Origin: Huiozyma naganishii CBS 8797
Lineage: Eukaryota; Ascomycota; Saccharomycetes; Saccharomycetales; Saccharomycetaceae
Length of the DNA: 64,000 nucleotides
Direction: 5' to 3'
NCBI RefSeq assembly: GCF_000348985.1
Contig: NC_035925.1
Span: forward strand, 496,001-560,000
Shown here: piece by piece, positions 30,681-41,046 of the stretch
Layout of the letters: each line of letters opens with the position of its first letter
How positions within the stretch are numbered: position 1 is the stretch's first letter
The notes under the pieces: model-generated
Databases searched by the model: none
What the model was told of the DNA's origin: nothing
The model's input: only the letters and a program-made list of their open reading frames with translations
Position numbers and translations under genes: made by a program

Positions 30681-31772
30681 ATGCGTGAGGTATGTTGTTG
30701 TTTGGTTGGGGTGGTTGTTAGAAGACTGAATGTGATGATTTTGGGTCTTTCTCTTCTTCTTTTTTAGCTTCGTTTACTAACTGTGGGGTTTCAACTGCAG
30801 AAAGGGTACAAGGTACAGATACTGGCTGGAAGCTGTGCGGCGCTGTTTCAGACCACGGTGTCGCAACCGTTTGAGTTCTTGAAGACAGGGTTGCAGCTGA
30901 GAGGGGTTGCGCACCCGTTGGAAGGGGCAGCGCAACTGCGGACGTACTTCACTGGTTGTTCCGTGCTGAATGTAGGGGCCGTGCTGAAAACTTGTCTGAG
31001 GTTCCAGGCGTTCGATTGGGCGTGTGCACTGCTACGGGACCCGGCGGCTCCAGTAGCGTCTCCGCTGGTTGGGCCCAGAATGCTGCTGGCGAGTGTGCTT
31101 ACAGGTACCGCAGAAACTGTACTCGTGGTACCCCTGGAGTCCATTAAGACTACAATGATTGAGAATGCCCTACGGAGGGGGGAGACGGGTCCACCCATCG
31201 GTAGTAAACTGCCCGACTCGGGCCAGTCCAAACCTACTTTCCACTCGGCACGCTCTTCCGGTCCAGCCATTGCGCTGAATGATCGCTGGGCCCCTTACGA
31301 TAAGACCCCGTCCGTGGGGCTTCTCGCGAACGTCAAAGAGATTTACGCCACGAGGGGCGTACGAGGATACTTCCAGGGGATGTTTCCTACCATGTGGAGA
31401 CAGATCGGGAACTCGATGGTCCGTTTCACGACATATTCGGTACTGAAACAGACGGTGACGCAGCGCGGGCAACCGATAAACGAGACGCTTGCGTTCGCGA
31501 TGGGGGCACTGTCATCGCTGGCGGTTGTAACCATCACACAACCATTGGATGTGATCAAGACGCGGATGCAGAGTAGACACGCACGCACGGAGTACAGGAA
31601 CTCGCTTAACTGCTGCTATCGCATCTTCGTGCAAGAGGGGATCACCACTTTTTGGAAGGGTGCAGTCCCAAGACTGTTCAAAGTAGCTCTGTCCGGTGGT
31701 ATCTCCTTTGGGATATACGAATACGTGGAGAACCTCGTCTATGGCTTCCAAAATGAGGGATTCCTCAAATGA
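30681..31772 (+). CDS. YFR045W: Mitochondrial carrier YFR045W, spliced with a 9-base first exon
   Basis: Inner-membrane carrier of the SLC25 family, citrate-carrier group (S. cerevisiae YFR045W, also reported as MRX20). The main frame (from about 30783) has no usable ATG. Exon 1 is 30681-30689 (ATG CGT GAG); the intron is 30690-30800 with 5' GTATGT, branch TACTAAC at 30775-30781 and 3' CAG; exon 2 is 30801-31772. The joined product is about 326 residues. Three carrier signatures are present: PFEFLKT, PLESIKT and PLDVIKT. The S. cerevisiae gene also has an intron near its 5' end. A Ser/Pro-rich loop (about 128-165) lengthens the second repeat. The stop is 54 bases from the convergent CNN1 stop. 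Confidence 0.9.
30690..30800 (+). other. Spliceosomal intron of YFR045W
   Basis: An intron of 111 bases with consensus yeast signals: GTATGT at 30690-30695, TACTAAC at 30775-30781, and CAG at 30798-30800 as the first AG after the branch point. A T-rich run lies upstream of the branch. Splicing joins phase-0 ends. Confidence 0.88.
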
Positions 31773-31826
31773 TGATACCTAATGTTACAAAACCTTTTTG
31801 TCTATATGTGTACATATTCAACTCTA

Positions 31827-32816
31827 TCACTTCATGGGGAACCATTCCCGGTCCAGCTTATTCATCTGTTCCAGCGTCATGTATTGGCAACATAACTCGT
31901 ACACGTCCCTTATGCTAACATCTCTCGGTACTGTCGTATACCGGGACAGGTACGCGATTACACCATCCCAATTGGGAACATCGTGTGAACCCCGCATTGG
32001 TTTCCTCGAGTCCGGTGTAACGCTCACGCGTCCATTCCAAGCAGGAGAATGTTTGAAAGCGGGGGTCACCGACTCCGGTATTTCGTAAGCAGCATCATCA
32101 TAGTGGAGGGAAGCGTCGTCGTGTCGTATCTGTGTCTCTGGTGATGGTGTTGTCGCGTTTGGACCTACAGATGCAGGATTATCGTCTGTAACTGGGTCGT
32201 GCCCTATTTGTGACGAGTAATGAAGCGGTGTTTGCGGTCCAAAATTCGTCTGTGTGTTACGGCTGCCTGGATCTACATCTGCAATATTGATGGGTTCTAT
32301 TTTACGGACTTTGGTCGCTCTCTCCAGGCCCTTCAGCTGAGAAAATATCAGCTGTGAGAGCCTCTTTGGCGACTCTGTAGTTCTAACCTCGGGTTCAACC
32401 GCTTCATCCATTCGGGACTCCACATCCCCCTCCTCCGTCTGTTGATCAGAGCGTGCGCTAGTCCGAGGTGAACCAGGGGGTGAAAACTGCACTATCTCTC
32501 GTAATTGGTCCTGTTCCTGGTCATCTTCGTCATCGGTGTCCTTCAGGGCATCCCCCAACTTTGACGCAAGATTTTGCCGGCGATCCCTCGCCTCCAAAGC
32601 CAAACTGAGATCCCTGAGAAACAATCTCGTGTCTCGAGGGTTCTCCTGTAACGGCCGTAGACTATCCTGATACCCTACCCTTCTCTGCAACCCTGGAGTG
32701 AGACTGAGCAAAAGTGTTTCTCTGAGCCGCTGTTCCTCCAGGGCGCGTTCTTTGAACGGCGTTATGACCTCAGACGCATCTGCAGTAAGTAAACGGGTCT
32801 TACTTGGTGTATTCAT
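31827..32816 (-). CDS. CNN1: Kinetochore protein Cnn1 (CENP-T)
   Basis: Inner-kinetochore CENP-T homologue that recruits the Ndc80 complex through an N-terminal helix binding Spc24/Spc25. The product is 329 residues (361 in S. cerevisiae). The N-terminal region has TP/SP-like sites (NTPSKTR, ITPFKER, LSLTPGLQ) and the helix TRLFLRDLSLALEAR, which fits the Ndc80-binding motif. The middle is disordered and acidic. The C-terminal 70 residues (WDGVIAYLSRYT to EWFPMK) correspond to the histone-fold part that pairs with Wip1. The gene lies between YFR045W and the YFR047-48 region, as expected for YFR046C. Confidence 0.88.
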   Translation of the reverse strand: MNTPSKTRLLTADASEVITPFKERALEEQRLRETLLLSLTPGLQRRVGYQDSLRPLQENPRDTRLFLRDLSLALEARDRRQNLASKLGDALKDTDDEDDQEQDQLREIVQFSPPGSPRTSARSDQQTEEGDVESRMDEAVEPEVRTTESPKRLSQLIFSQLKGLERATKVRKIEPINIADVDPGSRNTQTNFGPQTPLHYSSQIGHDPVTDDNPASVGPNATTPSPETQIRHDDASLHYDDAAYEIPESVTPAFKHSPAWNGRVSVTPDSRKPMRGSHDVPNWDGVIAYLSRYTTVPRDVSIRDVYELCCQYMTLEQMNKLDREWFPMK

Positions 32817-33101
32817 TTACCGATTCACGATCCCACTGCCTGCTCGCACGCACGCTCCTACAAGTAAACAAGATCGCGTTTTGTTTGTTTTCGTGATTTA
32901 TGTATGGGACAAGTACAGTAGTGCGAAGACAGATATAACTCAAAAGCTACGAGCGCACTTGAATGGACGCATTGAACTAGTCGCCTTCTCCAGTACATGG
33001 GTGTGGAGTATGTCTATGTTTGTTCAGTTTTCTTCTATACAAATTCTTTACGTACTGTTTTAGGTTTCGCGACTTGTAGCTGCAGTCCTTCTTTAACTCC
33101 T

Positions 33102-36100
33102 TCACAGAAGACATTGAGACAAAATCGTCCGTTCTGATTCGGACAAAGCATTGTACATCTCTTGAAATCCGTTTACATTGTTTGTCATGGCCTCCTTGAA
33201 AAACGCAGTCAACAGTTGCGTAGCACTCTGGGGGACGGCATCGATACCAGTAATTTCATCTGCATCGTTGCCCAGCCCCACGGAATCTTCTCTGTCGTCA
33301 TCATCATCGACAAATTCCTTGAGTTTCTCATAATCCAGGACATCATCGACGTCCTCCCAGCCATCGTCATCATTACCTTCGGCTGCGGCTAATTCATCTG
33401 AATGTTTGATATCACTGGTTATCAGCCGTTCCGCATCGGGTTGTTTGTTTCTGAACTGTAGTTCAGTTACAAACACCTTCACAATTTTCGAGTACACATC
33501 AATCTGTGTATAACGGTCCGGCATTTCCTTGGCCATCGATCTGGTGATAATGCGATCCCCCTCGTACGGTAGTAAATCACCATTGACCTTCACGTAAGTT
33601 AACCGGAAGTCGGAAAGGAAAAAAATCTTACTGAGAGCAATGATGTTGTCTTTGATCTTACGCTCACCTCTCACAATTTCAAACGTCTCAAACCACTTGT
33701 TGAACATCAGGCTTGGAATATCCCGACGCTCCGATTCACTAAACTTGAAAAGAAAGTTGACCATTTGTAACGGATCGCAACAGGTCACATAACATATCAA
33801 CGAGATTAGGTTCTCCTGGGTGGTGACATTTTTCGCGTCGATCAATCTATAGATGGCCGACTCTAAAATATCAGGAATCAGGTTTGTTAGCTCCTTGGAG
33901 TATTTATTGAACAGTGTCACAATCAATGTACCGACATTTTGTGCAGCAGTATCTGAAACAAACATCGATAAAAGTCTCTTCAACACTTTGATGACTACGG
34001 TTAGATGTTGTATCACTATGGTTGGGTCTGTGTTGTTCAGCAAATGGCTGAACGCTGCAGTGGCCAACTGCAGCGTCTCATCTTCTTCGGATCTTTCTAG
34101 GATATCTACTAGCAGTGCTATGATTCCTTCACTAAAATTTCGAGGTAACATGCCATTTGTTGGTTTCTTCTTCATAAATATTCGAACAAATTCCAAAATC
34201 AAGGACAGTAATGGATTGTATTTATACTTTAATGGTTGGTTCCCTTTAATGATATTGACAAATGAAGGTAAGCATATTGAGATGAATTTGTTGTATCTTT
34301 CGGTATTGATGTTATCTAGTAGTTTTTCCAAACACTCCTGGGATTCAACAGACACTTCAATATTTGACGGATCCTTACTGGATATGGATAGCATAGCGGT
34401 AAGTTCCTTCTGTAGCAGCTTGAAATCGGTAGACGCAACGTTACAACTTATAACGTGATTTAGCACCTCAATAAGGAGACCATTGGTATCTTCTTCCGCC
34501 TCACTGGCAACGTGGTTAACAATCCCCAGTACAGCTTCTTGCAATTCACGACACGATTCAGAGCCTAGAACACTTGGAAGTTCCGCAAAATACACATAAT
34601 AGGTAAAGGCAATGAGTGTGGAACAAAAAATTAGTTCATCAGTAGATGATAATGCGTCTTGTAATGTTTTCAGTAGCAAATCTTTGGTGAGCTGTTTGAT
34701 GTTTGGTAAGCTATCCATGAAGACATCCAAGATCTTAGGGATTGTTAGAATTATTCTGCTACGTAGAATAGAATCGTTGTGAGTGTTTATGGTTTGGGGC
34801 CCAATAAGTGCAGATATTAGTTGCACTAGTGTTTGTGGGGAAGACACAGAGAAATCAGTGTCCTCAGCCAGTACAGATTGCAAAAGAAACAGGGAAGATT
34901 CAATAGTTGTCGGGTCTGCATTAGAGGAAAGAATGTCGGAAACCAGCTGTAATATGTTTTCAAACATCGTTTGAGACTGTGCCCCGGTAGGTGTACCTAG
35001 GTAATCTGCAACTTGGTCTCTAATCGTAAAAGATGCTGCGAGGCCAGTTTCCTTAGAGACAAAATCGTTGAAGTCAGTGGTCCACGACTCCTTCGTGTTG
35101 GCGTCAAGACGTGACAGAGACAATAGGGCTTTTAGAATGGCATGTTGATCCTCAGTTCCATACTCTGTGATTTCGATACTGGAAATCAATTCAATAACGT
35201 GAATAGCACACTCATTGAATGCCTCCACTACTGTGTCATCAGCAAAAGAATCCTGGTTTATTTGTAGTGCTACCAAATCGCGTACAGCTTGTATTTTGAA
35301 ATATTCTACGAACTGAGAAGGGAATAGCTGTGTGGGAAACTTGTTCTTGATAAATTCCAGACTCTTGTAAATAGAGCCCTTTAGCTGTAAAGGCAAAGCA
35401 CTATTGATATCTGCTAAACCTTCAAGTAGAGTACGCAAGGTATCTAGACATATAGGCACACAATTTCGGACCATCTCTTTTCTCTTCTCTTGAGTTGTGT
35501 GTGAGTCAACGGTGGACATCTGCAGTAATGTTGCGTGGAATAAGTTGATGGCGGCAAGTTTGGCCTCAATGGTGGACGCATCACTGGATAGTAGCTGGAA
35601 AATAATCTGAAGAGTCTCTAGTCCAATCCCACCTTCAAAAAACATCTCCTCTGAAATCACGTCGTCGTAAATCTCGTTCAAGAGGGAGATTGCACTTAAA
35701 GAATGGAAATTGGTAATCGCACCGTACAGTTCTTCCAGTAGCTTTGGCCATTCATCAGGGAAATCCACCGCGGAAATTTGGACAATACAGTACGATGCAC
35801 TCTTTTTGATCTTCGTGTCTTGAGAATCGTTCAGAGACAATTGCAATAACGAGTCTCTAACATATTGCTTGGTCAAAAGGTCCAGTGTTGCAGTGTTCCT
35901 GTAGGATTCGAAAGCGGGAGACCAGTAGAAAGTAATGAGTTTCCTCATAGAAAGCAGAGCAAACTGTCTTTCAGTCAGGGGCTTTTCTGCGGAGTTCAAT
36001 GCCACATTTATTAGCGACTGGAGCACATGGGACGCGTCCTCATCACTCACAGTCATTAAATTGCTTTCCGCTTGCGTCCTCACCGAGTTATCGGGGGATT

Positions 36101-36131
36101 GCAGTAACGCAATCAACTCATCCATATTCAT
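33102..36131 (-). CDS. KAP114: Karyopherin Kap114 (importin-beta family)
   Basis: Nuclear import receptor for TBP, histones H2A/H2B and Nap1. The product is 1009 residues (1004 in S. cerevisiae). It is HEAT-repeat throughout; conserved blocks include ALLSMRKLITFYWSPAFESYR, KSASYCIVQISAVDFPDEWP, LLNEIYDDVISEEMFFEGGIG, ITRSMAKEMPDRY and the acidic insertion DDGWEDVDDVLDYEKLKEF near 915-935. Two ATGs are possible, 36131 and 36125; a GTG at 36134 is not used. It is divergent from the ankyrin gene, the same arrangement as YGL241W-YGL242C. Confidence 0.97.
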   Translation of the reverse strand: MNMDELIALLQSPDNSVRTQAESNLMTVSDEDASHVLQSLINVALNSAEKPLTERQFALLSMRKLITFYWSPAFESYRNTATLDLLTKQYVRDSLLQLSLNDSQDTKIKKSASYCIVQISAVDFPDEWPKLLEELYGAITNFHSLSAISLLNEIYDDVISEEMFFEGGIGLETLQIIFQLLSSDASTIEAKLAAINLFHATLLQMSTVDSHTTQEKRKEMVRNCVPICLDTLRTLLEGLADINSALPLQLKGSIYKSLEFIKNKFPTQLFPSQFVEYFKIQAVRDLVALQINQDSFADDTVVEAFNECAIHVIELISSIEITEYGTEDQHAILKALLSLSRLDANTKESWTTDFNDFVSKETGLAASFTIRDQVADYLGTPTGAQSQTMFENILQLVSDILSSNADPTTIESSLFLLQSVLAEDTDFSVSSPQTLVQLISALIGPQTINTHNDSILRSRIILTIPKILDVFMDSLPNIKQLTKDLLLKTLQDALSSTDELIFCSTLIAFTYYVYFAELPSVLGSESCRELQEAVLGIVNHVASEAEEDTNGLLIEVLNHVISCNVASTDFKLLQKELTAMLSISSKDPSNIEVSVESQECLEKLLDNINTERYNKFISICLPSFVNIIKGNQPLKYKYNPLLSLILEFVRIFMKKKPTNGMLPRNFSEGIIALLVDILERSEEDETLQLATAAFSHLLNNTDPTIVIQHLTVVIKVLKRLLSMFVSDTAAQNVGTLIVTLFNKYSKELTNLIPDILESAIYRLIDAKNVTTQENLISLICYVTCCDPLQMVNFLFKFSESERRDIPSLMFNKWFETFEIVRGERKIKDNIIALSKIFFLSDFRLTYVKVNGDLLPYEGDRIITRSMAKEMPDRYTQIDVYSKIVKVFVTELQFRNKQPDAERLITSDIKHSDELAAAEGNDDDGWEDVDDVLDYEKLKEFVDDDDDREDSVGLGNDADEITGIDAVPQSATQLLTAFFKEAMTNNVNGFQEMYNALSESERTILSQCLL

Positions 36132-36377
36132 CACAAAGATGTGTTATCTTGAAGCAGCAATTGACTCGTTCCGTGTAACAATAATAGTGTTGTTCTTGTT
36201 CCACCAGTTCTTCTTCTTCTTCAAAGTCTGAAAAACCTTGAATATAATTAATGCTTAACGAAGAAGGCGAGATTAGGAGTGACAGTTTGTGGTGTCTTGT
36301 GGCCGTCGAACCCAGTTGGTCTTCTGTATTAGGGATAGTATATTTTTTATCTTTGCTAGGTTCAAGTACCGAACAAG

Positions 36378-36902
36378 ATGAGTGTGAAAGGTGCATCTCT
36401 CAGTGAGCAACTGTTGGACGCCAGTAGAAGAAATAATGATGATTTGCTGGAACAGGTGTTTAAGCAGCTCGACAACGACCCCGGGAAGATTGCCGAGTTA
36501 ATCAACACTGCTCGCGATCCCATGGGTAACACTGCATTGCATTTATGCTGTAAATACGGTTCGTGGGAAGTGTTGGATAAGATTTTGGATCAAGAGGGGG
36601 ATATTGAGATCGACCCACGCAACGAACTGGATGGGGATACACCATTGCATTTGGCAGTCCGTTATGCTATGGATGAGCCGGAACACGGTACATTCATTGC
36701 CAACAACCTTGTTGAAGTTGGTGCAGACGCAAGGATCAAGAATAACAATAACCAGAAGCCCGTGGATTTGATCCATGGTGATGAGCTTGACGACTTGTTC
36801 GATCTGTTACAAGGTGCAGAACTTGCCCGGGATCACCCTGGTGCAATCAACGAGGACGAGGTCGAGCTAATAGACGACGATGACAACGATGATGATGAAT
36901 GA
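36378..36902 (+). CDS. YGL242C: Small ankyrin-repeat protein (YGL242C homologue)
   Basis: Function unknown in S. cerevisiae. The product is 174 residues (181 in S. cerevisiae). It has about three ankyrin units, with the typical pieces GNTALHLCCKYGSWEVLDKIL, GDTPLHLAVRYA and ADARIKNNNNQKPVDLI, and ends in a strongly acidic tail (EDEVELIDDDD and following). The 246-base spacer to KAP114 (36132-36377) must hold both promoters. Confidence 0.93.
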   Translation: MSVKGASLSEQLLDASRRNNDDLLEQVFKQLDNDPGKIAELINTARDPMGNTALHLCCKYGSWEVLDKILDQEGDIEIDPRNELDGDTPLHLAVRYAMDEPEHGTFIANNLVEVGADARIKNNNNQKPVDLIHGDELDDLFDLLQGAELARDHPGAINEDEVELIDDDDNDDDE

Positions 36903-37164
36903 ACATAAACCACTCTTTAGCCAGTAGACTCTAAGGCAAAGAACCTCAAGACATACATAAGCAAAGTAGCTGAAAATGATATAGTATACGTATAGATACA
37001 GTCATTGAGCCCCTACTGTCGTCTACAACAGATCTCTCTGGTAGGATGCTCTTATTTGACTGTGAATAAACCAAAACTGAAAAGTTACAAGAGTAAACGA
37101 CTCATTTCGATCACTAACAACACACATCATCACGACAAGCAGTGAGTATAATAAAAAGTACGGT

Positions 37165-39120
37165 ATGCTGCCCTCTAATGCTGGGAAAGGGGTGACAGGT
37201 CGAGATCCCTTGGCCAAGAGGTCCCCCTCGATTTTGGTGACAGATTCCAGGTCTTCGCAAAGTAGGAGCAGCGCTCCGTTTGCTGGGCACGCCGCCAGTG
37301 GGAGCATGGCAAATTACCACAAGTCCAAGCAACTACAACAGCAAAAGTCTGTCAGAGGTGGTGGTGTTGGCAGTGGCAGTAGTGCTGGTAATTATGGCAG
37401 TGGTGCGAGAGGGCCGAGCGGAAACTCTCTCAACAGTGCACCAGGTGCTCGGGCAAGGAAAAGGCCTTCTGGGAGGTTTAGTAACGTTTCCATGGACAAC
37501 ATTCTACACAACGATTCTGCTGTGCCTTCAGGTAGGCGAGAACAGAGGGGGTCTACATCTTCGTGGGATAGATTCCCTGTTACAGAAATCCTGCATGCGT
37601 CTAATTCATACCGTAAGATGATCAACCCTCTACCATCGAGAACTTCAAAGATCTCTCAAAAACTGGTTCTGATACCAGAGGACGATACGGTTAACGCAGA
37701 AAATGGTACTAGTACAAAAGGGTCCGGCAATCCTCCGTTGCGGAAATCGAGGAACATTGGTCCAGTTTTGGATCGGAAGAGGCATTCCACGAGGATGACG
37801 AACTTGAACGAGTTCGACAACGAATCCTACAGATTCAATTCGGGCAACCTTTCCCGACTGACTGCTTACAATATAGCAGAGGGGTTTGATCTGACCATGC
37901 TGCATCGTTTCTTGCAGAACACCCATGAGGTACACCCGAGGTTGTATGATGACTGTTTGTACGTGCCCTATGTGCTTCCACTTCTCCCCGGTAAAGATGG
38001 GTTTAGGATCAAATCAAACGTGTCAAAGAAGGCTGTCGGTGGTGGTACGCTGATTGATAAATTGATCGATACCTCGGAACGTCGAGATCACCATTACGAG
38101 TACTACTCTGGTGTAGAGACGTTAGAAGACGCAAATAATAACTACGAGTTGGAGGCAACTGGTGGACATACAAATGAGATGTCTGACGTTAGTGTTATTC
38201 CTGACCATTTACCACAGCCGACCGCAGGGATCAACCCTGATGCGTTCGATCCAAGAGAACCTCAATTTTTCGCTGAGGAGACGCCCGTAGAGCAAGAATT
38301 GAGACAGCGCGAAGAAATGAAGAGCATAACCAGTGATGAGGGCACCAATAAAAGGAGCAGTCGCGAACGAAATTTGGAGAGGAAAGTAAGTGAGGATAGT
38401 ACGGATCATGCGGAGTTGTTTATCTTCCACTATGGTGTTATTGTATTTTGGAACTTTACCGAGGAGCAAGAAAAGAACTTGCTTGGGGATATTACTTTCG
38501 CAGACGATAAAGACTTGATGATACGACCTATCGATGAACAAGACATTGAGACAGAGGAATTCCATTTCGAGTACGACATGGACACAGAGCGGCCTCGGAT
38601 CTTCAACGACATTGTAACTTTGAGATCCGGGGACCACATAGTAAAGATGACGCTATCGTACGCGATAGCGCAGTCCTCGAAACTATCGCGGTTTGAATCG
38701 CGTATAACGCCGTTGCTCTCCGCTGTGATGAAGTTGCCAAAGCGGCTCGCTCTGCACGGGACCCTAGGGTTGAGGAGGGAGCAATTACTGAAGAAATCCG
38801 GGAAGCTGTTCAAGTTGAGAGTGGACGTCAACTTGTCGTCCAGTATATTGGACACGCCCGATTTTTTCTGGTCCATCGAACCAAGCTTGCACCCGCTGTA
38901 CATTGCGATGCGCGAGTATTTGGAGATCGACAAGCGGGTGCAAGTGGTGAACGACCGTTGTAAAGTGTTTCTTGAGTTTTTCGATATATGTGTCGACTCG
39001 GTAGCGGAGAGGAACATGGCCCGTGTAACTTGGTGGTTCGTAGTCGTGATCATAATCGGAGTGCTGTTCTCGCTTACAGAGATCACCATCCGGTACAATA
39101 TCATCCATGGACGACGCTGA
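37165..39120 (+). CDS. RMD8: Rmd8, DUF155 (RMND1/Sif2-like) membrane protein
   Basis: Cytosolic/ER-associated DUF155 protein; the S. cerevisiae gene was found as required for meiotic nuclear division, mechanism unknown. The product is 651 residues (662 in S. cerevisiae). The N-terminal 270 residues are Ser/Gly-rich and basic, with likely phosphosites. The DUF155 domain runs from about 410 (ELFIFHYGVIVFWNF) to about 610 and includes SYAIAQSSKLSRFE and FFWSIEPSLHPLYIAMREYLEI. A single C-terminal membrane span (about 625-645, WWFVVVIIIGVLFSLTEI) anchors it. Positionally this is YFR048W. Confidence 0.93.
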   Translation: MLPSNAGKGVTGRDPLAKRSPSILVTDSRSSQSRSSAPFAGHAASGSMANYHKSKQLQQQKSVRGGGVGSGSSAGNYGSGARGPSGNSLNSAPGARARKRPSGRFSNVSMDNILHNDSAVPSGRREQRGSTSSWDRFPVTEILHASNSYRKMINPLPSRTSKISQKLVLIPEDDTVNAENGTSTKGSGNPPLRKSRNIGPVLDRKRHSTRMTNLNEFDNESYRFNSGNLSRLTAYNIAEGFDLTMLHRFLQNTHEVHPRLYDDCLYVPYVLPLLPGKDGFRIKSNVSKKAVGGGTLIDKLIDTSERRDHHYEYYSGVETLEDANNNYELEATGGHTNEMSDVSVIPDHLPQPTAGINPDAFDPREPQFFAEETPVEQELRQREEMKSITSDEGTNKRSSRERNLERKVSEDSTDHAELFIFHYGVIVFWNFTEEQEKNLLGDITFADDKDLMIRPIDEQDIETEEFHFEYDMDTERPRIFNDIVTLRSGDHIVKMTLSYAIAQSSKLSRFESRITPLLSAVMKLPKRLALHGTLGLRREQLLKKSGKLFKLRVDVNLSSSILDTPDFFWSIEPSLHPLYIAMREYLEIDKRVQVVNDRCKVFLEFFDICVDSVAERNMARVTWWFVVVIIIGVLFSLTEITIRYNIIHGRR

Positions 39121-39256
39121 GGCTGCAATCACTCTTATGGTCAAGTACGTATAACTTCTACCCTTTAAATAATATTCTCCGAGAGAGGCGCACCAATTGG
39201 AGACTTGTGAGACGTGCGACCAGACGTGTTGTTGCTGGTGAGGTGACGGTCTACTG

Positions 39257-40417
39257 ATGCAGTGGGGGTTATCGTTGAGGGAGAGGGGCGACACGACTAC
39301 GCTGCGGCAGCCGAGGGAGTTGGGGTGTTACTCGAGAACTGCCAGTGACGAGGTCTACGTCAACGACGACCGGAACCTGAGCTACTACTACTTCCCGGAT
39401 GAGCTGGTGGGCCGGCAATTCAATCTATCGCATGGGTTTGAGCGGTTCCAGGACCGCAACAGGACAATCAGGGATACGTGCTCGCTACGCGGGCTGCTCG
39501 GTGTCATACAAGACGTGGAGGAGAAGAGAGGGAAACGACTCTCCGCAGATATCGTCACCTTCCGCGGGATCATACGCAAAGTGATATCTGCTGCCATTGA
39601 ACCTCCACGACGCAACGATAGACCATTGGAATTGCAAGTGCTCGTCTTCGATGGACAGGTGTTTATCAAGGATGTGGCATATCCGGAACGAGATTCCGTG
39701 ACTGTGCCCAGCTTCACTGGGTACAAGTTCGAGACGTTGACGACGATACCGCGGCCGCTGCCCTACATGGACAGGGAAGCGGTCGAGAGCAGGTTTGAGA
39801 AAACAGTGGGAAACGGTGACGAGTACGCCATTGCGGTCACCACTGGGATCGGCGCTTGCAAGATGGTGCTCGGTGCTGAGGTCGACGGTGTGTTCGACTT
39901 CAAAGAGCACAGTGACGGCGACGCGGACGGCCCTGTACGAGCAGTCGACAACTTACAACACTACCTCGAGTTGAAGTGCACGATGGACATTCGGAACGAG
40001 GCGGACGCTGCTGCCTTCGAGGGCAAGATGTTCCGTACCTGGCTGCAGTGCTTCCTCGTCGGCGTGCCACGGATCATCTACGGGTTCCGCAACCGACAGT
40101 ACCTGCTGCAGACCGTCGAGGAGTACACAACTGCTGACATCCCGCAGATGGTAGGCTCGCACAACCCGCAGTTGCACAGTGCGTTCAGGGACGCGATAAG
40201 ATGGTACGGACGGTTTACAGAGTGGCTGTTGCAGGTGATACCGCGAGGGGACCGCCAAGCAACGACCAGAGCGTACCGGTTGGTCTCAGATCCGCGGGTC
40301 TCCGGAAAGTTGCAACTTATAGAAGTGCCCTCTGGGAGCGATGAGTATACAGAGATGGTAAACAACGAGGAGTTCTTGAACAGCGGGTTCAAAGAGTGGC
40401 GGCGGTCACTTTGGTGA
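39257..40417 (+). CDS. RAI1: Decapping/pyrophosphohydrolase Rai1 (DXO family)
   Basis: Nuclear partner of the 5'-3' exonuclease Rat1; removes 5' pyrophosphate and unmethylated caps and helps transcription termination and rRNA processing. The product is 386 residues (387 in S. cerevisiae). DXO-family features seen are DIVTFRGIIRKV, the acidic motif GAEVDGVFD near 206-214, LELKCTMDI near 238-246, and LQCFLVGVPRIIYGFRN. The sequence is noticeably GC-rich compared with KAP114. It starts 137 bases after RMD8 and converges on BRR6, the two stops being 56 bases apart; this is the YGL246C-YGL247W pair. Confidence 0.95.
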   Translation: MQWGLSLRERGDTTTLRQPRELGCYSRTASDEVYVNDDRNLSYYYFPDELVGRQFNLSHGFERFQDRNRTIRDTCSLRGLLGVIQDVEEKRGKRLSADIVTFRGIIRKVISAAIEPPRRNDRPLELQVLVFDGQVFIKDVAYPERDSVTVPSFTGYKFETLTTIPRPLPYMDREAVESRFEKTVGNGDEYAIAVTTGIGACKMVLGAEVDGVFDFKEHSDGDADGPVRAVDNLQHYLELKCTMDIRNEADAAAFEGKMFRTWLQCFLVGVPRIIYGFRNRQYLLQTVEEYTTADIPQMVGSHNPQLHSAFRDAIRWYGRFTEWLLQVIPRGDRQATTRAYRLVSDPRVSGKLQLIEVPSGSDEYTEMVNNEEFLNSGFKEWRRSLW

Positions 40418-40473
40418 GACGGAACCGTCGGTTTTGGCTCTGTTGTTACATAGTAGCCGTGTGAATATAAGAG

Positions 40474-41046
40474 TCATTTAGAGTAGTGGACGACCCTGTA
40501 CGATCCGAATGCGAGGTTTGTGACTATGATGATGGAGCACGATGTGGTGAGCAGTACGGTGAGCGACCTGACGCTGATACTCTCCACGAAGCTGTTGACT
40601 ACCTCTGCGAGCGTCTGCGCCCACAGTTTTGCAGAGTGGCGGTTTATGGCCAGCGAGTCCTCACCGGCAATGCACTGGCCCCAGAGCCGACACTTTTCCT
40701 GTAGCAGCGGTGGCACACTTTCCCAGACGGCACACTTGTTGTCCCTGTAGTGTATCTGGCACTCCATGATCCGCTGCAGTTCCCGCAGCTTGAGCTCATC
40801 GAGCTTGTAGTTCACGTCGTCCCGGACCATTAGCAGGAACTTCACGGCCACAAACAGCACGAGTGTCGCAACAACGCTGTTGAATGCAAGCCGCATATAC
40901 TGCGACAGCGGTTCCGGTTCGTACCACTGCACAGTGCCGTTGGTGGTAGTGGTGGTGTTTGATGTCTCCAGTACGCTGTGTGTCTCTCCGCCCCGCTGCT
41001 GAACGGACACGGTTCGATCTCCACCAGCGATCAACGACATCCCCAT
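40474..41046 (-). CDS. BRR6: Nuclear envelope protein Brr6
   Basis: Integral nuclear-envelope/ER protein that works with Brl1 and Apq12 in nuclear pore assembly and membrane homeostasis. The product is 190 residues (197 in S. cerevisiae; Brl1 is 471). Two membrane spans lie at about 52-70 (VVATLVLFVAVKFLLMV) and 160-180 (LTVLLTTSCSIIIVTNLAF). They flank a lumenal segment with four cysteines (MECQ, DNKC, QEKC, WGQC), the Brr6/Brl1 signature. The first ATG is at 41046, with another two codons later at 41040; the frame reaches a TTG at 41163. Confidence 0.93.
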   Translation of the reverse strand: MGMSLIAGGDRTVSVQQRGGETHSVLETSNTTTTTNGTVQWYEPEPLSQYMRLAFNSVVATLVLFVAVKFLLMVRDDVNYKLDELKLRELQRIMECQIHYRDNKCAVWESVPPLLQEKCRLWGQCIAGEDSLAINRHSAKLWAQTLAEVVNSFVESISVRSLTVLLTTSCSIIIVTNLAFGSYRVVHYSK

